Part shown: one piece after another, positions 11,201 through 26,784 of the stretch
Position numbering within the stretch: position 1 is the stretch's first letter
Layout of the letters: each line of letters begins with the position of its first letter
DNA from: Litoditis marina
Taxonomy: Eukaryota; Nematoda; Chromadorea; Rhabditida; Rhabditidae
Direction of reading: 5' to 3'
NCBI GenBank assembly: GCA_964036275.1
Contig: OZ038434.1
Location: 33,813,279 to 33,877,278 of the forward strand
DNA length: 64,000 bases
Translations under genes and position numbers: made by a program
The notes under the pieces: model-generated
What the model was told of the DNA's origin: nothing
Database searches by the model: none
What the model saw: the letters and a program-made list of their open reading frames with translations, nothing else

Positions 11201-12898
11201 TTTATTATACAAAAAATGGAATAGTGTGCTTTATTTGTACCCGACAGGTATGGATTTGTAATCAGAAGCAATAAAAGCGAGATAGTATGCAGGTCAAGGA
11301 GACCGCAGACAGGCTAAGACAGTTTGTATACTTTTTGAGGCCGCTACAAAAGTCGTTTGCTGATCGGCAGGGAATCGTCTGAAAAACACGCGGGCTTGCT
11401 TGCAAAAACGTGTATTTCCACTAAGACTCTGTTTGGTCCAATCGCAACGCTTCAGTCCTTTAAACTGCAATACATTTTTCAATTGCAGTTAAAAGGACCG
11501 TTGACACGGGATTGGTCCACATAATCGTCCTACTTTAACCACACAGATTCCGCCACGTTGAATTTCAAAGTTTTACGTTGTCCTGCCGGCAATTTTCGTT
11601 GTCTATCGTAATTTCGTGATCAGCAACATGCTAGACGTAAACTTGAGACCATTCCGCATGCAAATAGCCAACTGTTTTCTGAAATGCGCATTCATACACC
11701 GCCAAAGGTCTCATATTAATTCTGAAAACTCGCCTTACCTCTCTTTTTCGGGTCGACCTCCCCCAAATAATCGAAAAGTGCGATTTTCATTACTTTTTTT
11801 TGTTGTGCGTACACAGCGGAAAGTGAGATACACAGTACCCTTCTGGCCGTCTGCCTTTCTGTTGGCGACGACTATAGTGATTGTTGCTGGCTATCAATTT
11901 TGCCAGAGAATGGCAAGTATCGACGTTGTACTGTGATTGTGTTCTCATTTCAGGGGTAATTTGGTTTTCTGCTCTATTCTCCACACCACCTTCCATCGCA
12001 ATATATATTGGTTTCTCCCACGGGCATGTGTGTGTCGTGACTACTGAGTGCGTTTTGGTTCCACCTTTTTTAGTTTCAATATGTTTGCATGGTTCGTTAG
12101 GATATTTGCATGATTTTTGGAAAATTCAGTTTTAGGTTTTAGAACAGGAGTGGGTGGTCTGAACTTCATCACTTTTTCCTTCAAACTACATCGATAATTA
12201 TGTTTTCTACAGCAGTTTTTTTTTTCACTCAGATCTTGGTATCGCTAGCAACTGGGAGATGTAGTTCTTGAGAGCAAAACTCGTTCGTCTAACCAATTCG
12301 GTAACACCTAGTTGTTCAGATATTTTCTAGCAAGACGTAACGTGTGCGAATTTACTCACCGGTTTGCAGTGAGATTGACTGGTTTGAAGTGGTAAAACTG
12401 TGGCAGACATAAAACCAGTGAAAACTATCATTTGAAAGTTTGAGAAAAAGAACAGATTTACTCTTTTGTAGCCGAATTATTACCTTAAATACTTAACTTT
12501 TAGGTTTCGTCAAACGCGATCACGCTATCGAACCCCAATGAGCTGTACCCAACAGTATCGTGGGCGGCTCTCATACACATAAAATGAGAGTATGAGTGCC
12601 ACCCATGAGATGAAAGCAATGGTTTTATGTCTGTCCCTACCAGCGTTTGATCTACAATTCTGCACAAATCAATCAATAATTCCCGCCTATTTAGGTTCTC
12701 CTCCCGTACCCTGCGCCTCTTCTCTTCTCATGGGATCTGAGCAGCGATGAGAGTATCTCGTGCGAGGGCGCGGGCGACGATTCGCCATCGTGCCAGGACC
12801 CCGCTTGTTTCTGTCATGGCAACACGCCAAGAGCTACCGTAATCCGCGGAAATAGGGCCGAGATGGAAAAGATCAACTGGGGACAGCCCATCGACTAG
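494..12898 (+). CDS. Long Ser/Pro-rich nematode protein, 5' incomplete (21 exons visible)
   Basis: I can chain 21 exons with matching phases, giving 818 codons to the TAG at 12896: 494-595, 820-875, 1544-1625, 1820-1900, 2155-2301, 2464-2532, 2822-2917, 3646-3727, 4375-4836, 5255-5342, 5617-5705, 6504-6630, 7199-7287, 8071-8160, 8544-8629, 9001-9079, 9472-9622, 9857-9933, 10251-10343, 10825-10931, 12695-12898. The summed length is a multiple of three. The start codon lies upstream of the window. The product is low in complexity and rich in Ser, Pro, Thr and Gly, with two short charged helical stretches (around RLDRLEKTERELDQLY and RQESLEREEQERAAR). The C-terminus has a small Cys/His cluster (SCQDPACFCHG) and ends WGQPID. 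I recognise no domain or signal peptide. A nematode-specific scaffold such as PAT-12 is a guess I cannot test. Introns carry SINEs, MITEs and partial exon copies. Confidence 0.75.
1984..2034 (+). other. Degenerate duplicate of the start of exon 2155-2301
   Basis: The intron just upstream of exon 2155 carries a near-copy of that exon's first 50 bases. It reads GRTSRDI then LPAAG, against RRTSRDI then LPPSAG in the real exon, and then hits a stop. The copy lacks a convincing 3' splice site of its own. It could be a dead or alternative exon. Confidence 0.65.
3030..3195 (+). other. Two degenerate copies of the end of exon 2822-2917 with their 5' splice sites
   Basis: Sequence matching the exon end (ACTCGACCATAGGAAAC and TATGAAACGGTGAGTAAA) recurs at about 3034-3060 and 3147-3195, spaced roughly 115-130 bp apart. 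Both copies keep a GTGAGTAAA donor. Copy 2 has lost part of the exon body; copy 3 is closer to the original. Confidence 0.7.
3200..3384 (+). mobile_element. tRNA-derived SINE, family A, copy 1
   Basis: Contains a good Pol III B box (GGTTCGAGTCC) in a T-arm-like hairpin (CGGG TTCGAGT CCCG), preceded by a weaker A-box-like segment, and followed by a non-tRNA tail. A second copy lies inverted at 8838-9014 and matches along nearly the whole length. It sits in an intron of the Ser/Pro-rich gene. Confidence 0.7.
3474..3490. repeat. Short (GA)n microsatellite
   Basis: About eight GA dinucleotides. They lie inside a repeat (3430-3560) that also contains AGAGACGCAGACT; that motif recurs at 13495-13590 and, more diverged, near 11270-11390. 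Confidence 0.7.
4068..4216. repeat. Interspersed repeat, copy 1 of 2
   Basis: A roughly 145-bp sequence beginning GGGGTTTGGCGAG and ending GGAAAATGGCGACTATA. A close copy lies at 45479-45618 in the same orientation. No ORF and no clear terminal repeats, so its class is unknown. Confidence 0.7.
4530..4640 (+). repeat. In-frame 36-bp coding repeat in the largest exon
   Basis: Two and a half to three copies of a 12-residue unit of the form GGHxSTVPHTV lie in tandem in the 462-bp exon 4375-4836. The first two copies are nearly identical at DNA level. The unit keeps frame, so copy number could vary without breaking the protein. The repeat carries an internal GTAAGT at 4563. Confidence 0.85.
4976..5113. 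mobile_element. MITE with TGGCCGTATTCACC ends, CAG target duplication, copy 1
   Basis: Terminal inverted repeats TGGCCGTATTCACCAA and TTGGTGAATACGACCA enclose about 140 bp, flanked on both sides by CAG. Copy 2 is at 28536-28678; a relative with the same ends is at 18121-18365. A 3-bp CNG-type target duplication fits the PIF/Harbinger superfamily, which is an inference. Confidence 0.75.
6795..6880 (+). other. Duplicate of the end of exon 6504-6630 with its 5' splice site
   Basis: The last 78 or so bases of exon 6504-6630 and its GGGTGAGG donor recur 240 bp downstream inside the intron. The copy still reads in frame (GRKVTEEKE, SRHSAVAG). No strong 3' splice site precedes it, and reading straight through from the first copy meets a TGA at the donor. 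Confidence 0.8.
7012..7051. repeat. (GA)n microsatellite
   Basis: Twenty GA dinucleotides in the intron before exon 7199-7287. It is complementary to the (CT)n tract at 8195-8259, on the far side of that exon and exon 8071-8160. Confidence 0.95.
7479..8036. mobile_element. Tandem array of three foldback MITEs (222-bp period)
   Basis: Three 114-bp elements at 7479-7592, 7701-7814 and 7923-8036 each begin GAAGGACxATTATGTGG and end with the inverted copy. A near-identical 108-bp spacer separates them, so the repeating unit is 222 bp. Each element is itself close to a palindrome around CAATTGCAGTTTAAAGGACC. Single copies lie elsewhere in the window. Confidence 0.85.
8195..8259. repeat. (CT)n microsatellite
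   Basis: A nearly perfect 65-bp TC run, followed by about 150 bp of imperfect CT-rich sequence. The Leu/Ser open frames across it are artefacts of the repeat. Confidence 0.95.
8838..9014 (-). mobile_element. tRNA-derived SINE, family A, copy 2 (inverted)
   Basis: Reverse-complement copy of the element at 3200-3384, with B box GGTTCGAGTCC on the minus strand and an A-box-like TGGCTAACTGC. The homology appears to run through the 3' splice site at 9000 and into the first dozen or so bases of exon 9001-9079. Confidence 0.7.
9948..10215. repeat. GGTTACC foldback element, copy 1
   Basis: Opens CTAACCGGTTTATCGGTAACC and closes GGTTACCAAAAAGCGGCTAG, with many GGTTACC or GGTAACC units between. Relatives occur at 12905-13020, 18520-18690, 48960-49160, 51165-51370 and 52090-52385. 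No coding capacity is seen. Confidence 0.6.
10683..10739 (+). other. Duplicate of the start of exon 10825-10931 with its 3' splice site
   Basis: TCCGTTTCCAG followed by GCAGTAGTTCTCCGCCGTCG occurs here and again 129 bp downstream at the real exon. The upstream copy diverges after about 40 bases. It keeps a usable-looking 3' splice site, so it could act as a decoy or an alternative acceptor. Confidence 0.8.
10950..11150. mobile_element. Palindromic MITE rich in GTCATT
   Basis: The left arm AAGTCATTCAAAATTAAAAG is repeated inverted at the right end, and further GTCATT units mirror each other inside. Length is about 200 bp. A partial relative is near 51437-51480. Confidence 0.7.
11432..11533. 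mobile_element. Foldback MITE (GAAGGACGATTATGTGG family), left-truncated
   Basis: Matches the elements at 7479-8036 from TTGGTCCAATCGCAACG onward and ends with the family's right end (CCACATAATCGTCCTAC). It lies in the last intron of the Ser/Pro-rich gene. Confidence 0.75.
11802..11878 (-). mobile_element. tRNA-derived SINE, family B, partial
   Basis: Contains the family's tail sequences GTACACAGCGGAAAGTGAGA and GGCGACGACTATAG but not the tRNA-like head. Fuller copies lie at 43212-43382 and 56483-56655. Confidence 0.65.
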
Positions 12899-14668
12899 GT
12901 CTTTCGGAATTCACTCTTTTTCTAACCGGTTTTTTCGGTAACACTGGTTACCTTAAAAGTTACCTAAGAACGATTAGGTTACCAAAAAGTCGGTTAGATA
13001 TAAAATTCACCTTTTTTGGAGCTTCAGAAGCTCACTTTTTGTCCAAGTTTTTTTTTACGTTGTTAGACAGAGTTTTTAGCGAAACTTATCTCACTTTTTT
13101 CAAACCACATGAATTCGCCAAACCATATTCTAGTCGATTTAATGCATATTTCACTTTACAACTGTATTCACTTTTTTTTCGGTCTGTTTTTCATGTTCTG
13201 TATTAGTGGATGGTAGTGATCCCTCGATCTCCGTTTGCTTTATATTTATATAATGTTATTTATGTTCAAGCTATCGGGTTCTATTTCATATTATCATATT
13301 TAAAAGGAATGTTGTTGCATGATGTGATAGAGCAGAATAATAACTATATTTAAATTTTTCGCATTTTCGATAAATCGATTTATCAACCAAGTGTCCACCG
13401 CTACTTCATCCTTCTCTTGATTGATTGAGTCTTGAAAACAAACAAGTGAAACAAATGTTTCTCAGACAATTCCTAGCCAACTAGAGCAAGTAAGTTTTGT
13501 AGCGGTTTCGGCGAGAGTGTGTAGGTCATAGAGACGCAGACTCTAATGTCTTTGGTTTCATTGACCTCCATGCTCTAGTTTTCGTAGCTCCTTTTTGTTT
13601 CTAACTAGATAGCCTTTACAGCTGAAAAGACGCACACTTTTCGTCCGAAACATTCATTAATTGTACAGTATTGAAGATACACATTAGGCGGGGGAGAGGG
13701 GGGGCGGGGCAAGATACAGTGAGATACTTGTATACACTGAGATACACGGGAAAATTGTCGATGAAATGATAAGAAGGCAATTGTTGGCTTGAGATACATG
13801 TGATGCGGGTAAGTGACATGGAATGATACAAAAGTAGTCCCAAAGTGAACAAGAATTGAGGAACGTAACAACAAACATTGAAAACGTGCGCAAACTGACA
13901 AACATACCGTACACCTCTGCGAACATTCGGAATTTCCTAATTTCACATTATTGATTGGGTTGTACGCAGAAGCGTACGACAAAAGCATGAGATTTACAAA
14001 ACTAAATCCGTGATACTTACATAACGATTGATTGTTCTAACTACAAACTGCAATGCGAGAATCGATTAAATTTACTCACTAATCAAAAATAAACGGATAA
14101 CGAAACGATGTCTAAACCGTACCGCTAAAACTGATAAAACGTTTGGGAGATGGAGGGTGATGTACAAAATTCTGATATGAGACCATTCAAAAAAGGATGT
14201 GTGGGCACGTGAAATGGTACCAGATCTCGATGATAAAAACAATAACAACAATCGAATCACCTCACGTGAAGCACGTGAGGCTCATGTGTTTAGTAACTCA
14301 AATTATATCGATTCGCCTTCGCCTGCACTACCAACCTCCTAAGTTATAAAAATTCATCTCAAAATGGGCTTTCAGGGCTTGAACACACTTTGAACTATGT
14401 CTAGCGTCTCAAATCAAAACAAGTCCGAAAGTTGAGTTACTAAACACTGCCACTAGTTATTCTAGTAGAAAAAAAGTCGAATTGATTCGCATGAAACGTG
14501 ATCGTTCATTGAACGTGAACTCAAAGAAAAACGTGAATTTGTGAAAACACGTGAACTCAACTACTACTGTGGGCGGGGTTGAACACATAAGCATGAGACG
14601 TCAACACTCATCCATAAAAAACGTGAAAACATGCACACTCACGTGACCACACGTGAGAAGACGTGAAC
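12899..14668. other. Convergent intergenic region
   Basis: The 3' ends of the Ser/Pro-rich gene and the CDK gene face each other here. The stretch holds a GGTTACC foldback (12905-13020), AT-rich sequence, a fragment of the AGAGACGCAGACT repeat (13495-13590) and a run of ACGTG motifs (14256-14680). I see no convincing gene; the minus-strand open frames at 13605-13988 look random. Confidence 0.6.
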
Positions 14669-21288
<6,620 letters not shown>

Positions 21289-21329
21289 TCGTGGAAAGTC
21301 GCCTGAACAAATACATTTAATAAAATACG

Positions 21330-21770
21330 AAAAATATATTTTTTAGGATGACAATTTTTACTTTAAAAAATACTTTTGGGAAAATTGAAGTATCGCCCCC
21401 CACTTTAGTTGAGTCCCCCCCGTAGCACTTCAACCCCCCACCCAAGCTAAAACCTGAAAATCTAGGAGAGGGGGGGGGGTCAAAAATCAACTTCGACATT
21501 TACTATTTACCCCCCACCTGGGTCGGCGGGGGTAGAACTTCAATGGTGGGGGGTCAAACTTCAGCGAGTGGGGGGCTGAACTTCAATACCGGAAATGTTT
21601 ACTTTTTACCCCCCACCCTCAAACTTTTGTATTGCAAGCGATAAATTGAATTATCACCCCCCGGTGGGGGGGGGTCAAACTACAATTCCCCAAACGCAAT
21701 ACAAATTCAGAAAGGTGGGGGGTAAAAAGTCAATGTTCCCATACTTTTTTTTAAATGATAATTTTTTAAA
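21330..21770. repeat. Foldback region with long G/C homopolymer runs
   Basis: Many runs of 5-10 G or C (for example GGGGGGGGGGTC and CCCCCCAC) alternate with TTCAA/TTGAA and AAAAGT units, and the two halves are roughly inverted. It lies just upstream of the first CDK exon found. Such G runs can form quadruplexes on either strand. Confidence 0.7.
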
Positions 21771-21789
21771 TCATCGCGAGAACCCTTCC

Positions 21790-22469
21790 TGCGCCCGAGA
21801 ACCCTGCCAATTACCTCCACCCCTGGCTTCTACGCACATCTTCAACGCACAAAAGACAGAAAGAACAGAAAAACGATAGAAAACTAAATAGTAGGTTTTT
21901 TTAATAATTTGGAGAGAGGAGAGAGAAAAACGCTCTCAGAAAAAATTACTCACTATTTATTTCCACCGGAAACACTAAATAACGGCGAACTACTGCACGG
22001 TTTTTACACCGTAAAAATGACGTACCGGAAATCAGATAAGTCGTGCCAGCTTCAATTTTCGGATATTTGCTTCACTTTTTTTGCCACGTTTCTCATGAAT
22101 TCTATCATCATTCACAGTAAAGAAGTAGTTTTTCTCGTATTTTGGGATTGGTTTAACCTAAACATGTTTTACCATTGTATGTTAGGGTGTTTTCAACAAT
22201 AGAAACGAAAAACATACATAATACGTATTAAACAAATTCATGAAGTTGGCTACCTTATTAACTCTGTTGTAGTGTCTACCCACCTATATAGTTCACAAGC
22301 TAGCACGCGAGGGGCAGATCAACTATTCTTTGCTACCGTGTTTATTTCATGTTCGCTTCTTCTTGTTGTCTTTATGTTTTTGTTGTTTCTTTTGGCATTT
22401 CACCATTTCTCCACGGAATAAAGTATGTATCTAACTATAAAGTTTGTATCAACTGTTTCTTATTACAGG
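21790..22469. other. Divergent promoter region between CDK and SPRYD7
   Basis: AT-rich sequence with no conserved open frame. The SPRYD7 start codon follows TTCTTATTACAG by one base, so 22469 is probably either the end of a 5'-UTR intron or a trans-splice acceptor. Confidence 0.5.
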
Positions 22470-25400
22470 ATGAGCATGTTCACTGCGTGCTTCCCCTGTT
22501 TTCGCAGTTGTCTAGACTGTGTACAGGGACCGAGCTTCGCGGGAACTTCTTCCTTCAGCCAGTTCAACAACCCCCTAACCCCCTCAAATCGACTAGATGT
22601 TAGTCACATGGGTGAGTTATTTCTTATTTTCAAGTATTCTATCTTGGTATCATTTTCGGAATGAGAGGATTCTGTTTTACTCCGGATTCACCTTGGATCT
22701 AACTGAGACTTAGTTCTGATCTGATACACATAAAAGATCATCCGAAATGTTAGCGAAAGTTTTCGCAGATTATAGCTGTGCAATACGAGGTTGAAGCTGA
22801 CAGAAAGTTCAACCACGAGCATTCCGTCTGATGTCAGAATGTTCATATTCCCAAGCTCAAAACATTCATTTTCTAACAACTGCTCTAACTATCAATAGAA
22901 GCTTGTGTCCCGATAAGCCTACATTGGCCAATTCACTGGAGAACCAGGTCCTTCCCGAACCGAATCGCGAACCAGTCACTGGAGAACCGAACCGAACCCA
23001 CCGAACCGTTGTTTGGAACCGACCGGTTCTCCAGTGAATGCTTCGAACCGAACCGGGATAGACTCATTTTACCTTGTCTACGACTTGCTTGTCTAATTCA
23101 TGATCAATGTCGGTTCGGTTCGAAGCATTCACTGGAGAACCGGTCGGTTCAAAAGTCAGTTCGGTTCAGTTGGTTCGGTTCTCCAGTGACCGGTTCGCGG
23201 TTTGGTTCGGGAAGGACCCGGTTCTCCAGTGAATTCGCCGCCTACATTTTCCAACATTTCGTATTATAATTGTAGTATGAGACGTAATTTATTTCCGGAC
23301 CATTTTCGACGCCGTTTATGATGATGAAATGATTACAGGCAAAGACGTGGTTCTTCTGAAGGAAGGAGAGCGAATATGTGGTACCGGCGGTGCTCTTGGC
23401 ACTGTGCCAATAGTACAGAACAAGTCCTACTTCCAAGTCAACATCCAGCAGACAGGTAGATTTGATTTGCTCATAGGGACTGTTAGGAGAGCAGGGTAAA
23501 AGTGAAACTTCTCGGGAAGGAGCAAAGGGGACGACCGGGGGACGAAAGGTAAAGGGGACGAGGCTGTGACAAATAGATGTGGTAAAACGAGATTTATATC
23601 GGTTCTGCGGCTCACATTGCTTACTAAAACCTACTAGTGATTGTAGTCACGTCATTACTGATCTATATGGTACTACTAGTGATTGTAGTCACGTCATTAC
23701 TGATAATTATGATTTTATCGTTGATTATTTCGTCGAGCCTCGTCCCCTTCACCCCTCGTCCCCTTTGCTATTGGCCAAACTTCTCTACTGCATGTGGGAC
23801 TCCAATGCGTGGGTGAGAGAGATGCAAAAGTACACATTTCCGAGAACTCCGTTATCTATGAGAGAGATACAACTTCGACTCGGTACAATTCATATGTTGT
23901 ACGGGATCAAACTACAAACAGAGCGTGAATGGGAAACATACACGCAAAAAGTGAACGATACGAATTGCTGTGATACTGTCGCAGAAGTATTCTGCAAAAA
24001 TAGAACAATACCAATGTTGCACAATGGTTCACAACGCACGCATATCGTCGAAGTACACATGAGATACCCTTCGGCAATTCCTGAAATATCATGCGGGCTT
24101 CGTGAACCATTGTGCAACATTTGTATTGTTCTATTTTTGCAAAATACTTCTGCGACACCGACAGTATCACAGCAATTCGTATCGTTCACTTTTTGCTGAT
24201 ATCGAGTTCGAACCAAACACAACTCACACACTTTTTACTAATTGATAGATCTGGTTTAGAAAGAGCGAACCCTACAATTCTTATCTAAATGTTGTTTTCT
24301 CATTTGCAGGCACCTGGGGTATCGGCCTGGGCAACAAGAATGCCAATTTGGACGGCGTCCCGGTCGAGGAACATTTCTGGGGCATTCGGGAGAACGGAGA
24401 CGTGGTCGCCAATGGAAAAGTCATCGGAAAACTGGACAAAAACATCGAGGAGGGCGACAGTGTGGTGAGGTTTATGGTTTAAAGTAGGACGATTATGTGG
24501 ACCAATCTCGACGAATCGGAAGCGTTGGGATTGAAAAACATAACGGCCCTTCTTTAATAATGCTTACTTGGAAATAATCAAGTTATATAGTATTTTTTTC
24601 ATCTTAACTGAGACTCCCACAGGCGGCAGTGCGAGTGTATACTTTCCTAGTGCGTTTGAATTACGTAAAGTCGGCGAATTCACTGGAGAACCGGGTTCTT
24701 CCCGAACCAAACCGCGAACCGGTCACTGGAGAACCGAACCAACTGAACCGGACCGATTTTTGAACCAACCGGTTCTCCAGTGAATGCTTCGAACCGAACC
24801 GACATTAATCATGAGTTAAACAAGCAAGTCGATGACAAGGTAAAATGACTCTATCCCGGTTCGGTTCGAAGCATTCACTGGAGAACCGGTCGGTTAAAAA
24901 GTCGGTTCGGTTCGGTTCTCCAGTGACTGGTTCGCGATTCGGTTCGGGAAGGACCTGGTTCTCCAGTGAATTGGCCCGTAAAGTCGTTAAAAAAGCTATT
25001 ACTCTCCGTTTTCGATTACAATATTCAAAGAGTTTTCGAGCCTTCTGTGACATAGTTGTAGTTTTCATTAGAGTACGTATGCTAGAAGATCGCGGCACCC
25101 TCATCCCATTCTGTGTGTCCTCAAACATACGCTATTTCTCTGCTCTTACATCCCGCGTCCCGCCTGGATGTAAGAGACGAGAAATAGTGCGGCAGAGCGA
25201 GAGACGCAGGATGGGATGAAGGTGCCGGGATCTTCTAGCATACGTACCCAGAAGTACTCGTTGGAAAGTTGCATTTGTACTGTAGCAGTCGCAGAAGGAA
25301 TGATGTGGACTATAATTGTCTCTTGATGCCTTCTTCTTCTAGTAACATTTCGTGGAGTGAAACGTGTTGGTCAAACACTGTTTTTTATGGTTATCAATTA

Positions 25401-26199
25401 TCGATTTCAGGGTATCTGCTACGACCATATCGAAGTGAAGTTCCTGGTGAACGGCGAGGCAGCCGAACCGACCATTCCCGGGGTGAAAGGACCGGTGAGT
25501 GGGTTGCATTCATACTTCGATTATGTATTGCATAGGTCCACTTTTCTGTTATATAGTCTGTTTCACGCAACGATAGCCCAGTACAGTTAGATTGTAAGTC
25601 TTTCAAGTAAATTATTCATACTTTGTAGGTATTATAAATAGTTTAAACTTTGTGATATTGTTTTATACATTGGTTACTACAAGCACATAAAACAGTAAAG
25701 CTGAAAGTCTGTTTGTTGGTTAGATAAATCTCCTTGAATATTCGAAAGATTACTGTAGATAGTCACCGATTGGTGAAACGGAGTCTCTTTTACGATAAAC
25801 TGCTGCACTACGCTGTCCGAAATTCCATGAACTGTTTGCTAAATGAACACTTCAGTTTTTGGTATAAAATGTCTACAGTATGAAGTAGTAACCTAAACGT
25901 TTGAACATATTACTGTGTGAGGTTATAAGTGCGTGGAACATACCTTTGAAGATTATAAACTTTGAAGAAGCTAAGATCCCCGTAATATCACGTTTCGGTT
26001 CCAGATCTATCAACTGGTCTATGAACTTTTAAGATGAGCTCCCGGTAAATACATTAGAAAAACATCCCGTTTTTTGTTTCAGGTATATCCACTGGTCTAT
26101 GTCGACGATTCAGCCATAATGGATGTAAAATTCCGCAGTTTTTCCTATGACGCCCCGCAGGGATACGATGAGATTCTGGTCGAACAGACCTTGTTGTAA
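22470..26199 (+). CDS. SPRYD7: SPRY domain-containing protein 7 orthologue
   Basis: Five exons, 22470-22611, 23339-23455, 24310-24464, 25411-25494 and 26083-26199, give 204 aa, close to the human protein's length. The whole chain follows SPRYD7 (also CLLD6/C13orf1): a Cys-rich start (CFPCFRSCLDC), SHMGKDVV, ICGTGGAL, QNKSYF, GTWGIGL, then GICYDHIEVKFLVNGE, YPLVYVDDSAI and a C-terminus ILVEQTLL. SPRY domains bind protein partners; no enzymatic role is known to me for this family. The N-terminal cysteines could be palmitoylated, which is inference. The ATG is the first after a TTACAG acceptor. Introns 1 and 3 each carry a 300-bp foldback in opposite orientation. Confidence 0.93.
22930..23235. 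mobile_element. Foldback element (CACTGGAGAACC), copy 1
   Basis: About 306 bp starting AATTCACTGGAGAACC and ending with its inverse. Inside, CACTGGAGAACC/GGTTCTCCAGTG occurs repeatedly, with GGTTCGGTTCG units. Intron 1 of SPRYD7. Copy 2 at 24676-24972 is in the opposite orientation. Confidence 0.85.
24482..24556. mobile_element. Foldback MITE (GACGATTATGTGG family), short copy
   Basis: Begins AAGTAGGACGATTATGTGG and ends GGCCCTTCTTTAA, as in the family at 7479-8036 but with most of the centre missing. It begins 17 bp after SPRYD7 exon 24310-24464. Confidence 0.7.
24676..24972. mobile_element. Foldback element (CACTGGAGAACC), copy 2
   Basis: Reverse complement of copy 1, including the unique centre (CAAGCAAGTCGATGACAAGG here). 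Intron 3 of SPRYD7. More diverged relatives may lie near 60060-60350 and 61640-61700. Confidence 0.85.
25072..25248. mobile_element. MITE with GTACGTATGCTAGAAGATC ends, copy 1
   Basis: Terminal inverted repeats of about 20 bp around a partly palindromic 175-bp body (GACGCAGGATGGGATGA). Copy 2 at 45914-46084 is inverted relative to this one. Intron 3 of SPRYD7. Confidence 0.8.
25552..25785. mobile_element. MITE with TATAGTNTGTTTCACC ends, copy 1
   Basis: Left end TATAGTCTGTTTCACG and right end CGATTGGTGAAACGGAGTC; TTACTGTAGA lies inside the right arm. Five copies are in the window (27791-28026, 47675-47900, 50790-51024, 54026-54261). TA at both ends suggests a Tc1/mariner-type TA target, which is inference. 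Confidence 0.65.
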
Positions 26200-26784
26200 A
26201 TTATAAGTTTTTCTATTAATGTTTTATAACTATTAGTAATATTTATTGCGCTTATTCAAATAATAGAATGGGCATCGGATATATAGTCAGCATATAATTA
26301 CGAATGGTACCTGAGCTTTTGGGATCAAATGTTTTATCACACTATCTAGATTTTATTTATGGAATGTGTAAAAACTCTGTATTTGTACATGATCAATTAA
26401 CTGTAGTCAATACCCATAACAAGAGATTACAAAATAAATTTTATGAAATCAAAGTGAGAACATATTCAAAAAACCGCCAAGAGATCTATCTGACTCCGAA
26501 TCTTCTTCCTTTAACAATTTCTCTAAAGCTGATCCTCTTCGTTTCTTTGGTTTCCGGTTTCCCTGGCTAAAATAATATAGTTCAGTGTATATTGCGAACA
26601 AACTTTCTAACAAGTGAAGGGTAGATTACCACACTTTCAAAAACTACGATCAGTTCATTACCGTATATTTTGAAGAATGAGACGAAAAAGTGTAGTTTGA
26701 TCGCTGAACGACATCATAACTTACACTTGGATTGGACTGCAAACACTGTTGAATCGTGAAAGTATAACTAATACCTTTAAATAC
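26200..26784. other. Convergent 3' region between SPRYD7 and the zinc-ribbon gene
   Basis: Only AT-rich sequence is seen. A short open frame at 26304-26570 has no recognisable content. AATAAA-like signals occur on both strands, for example ATAAAA on the minus strand near 26354. Confidence 0.5.

Noticed and set aside
23579..24231. Overlapping open frames of 206 aa (plus) and 113 aa (minus)
   Set aside because: The DNA is a partial inverted repeat (AAAGTGAACGATACGAATTG mirrored near 24170), which explains open frames on both strands; they lie in SPRYD7 intron 2.
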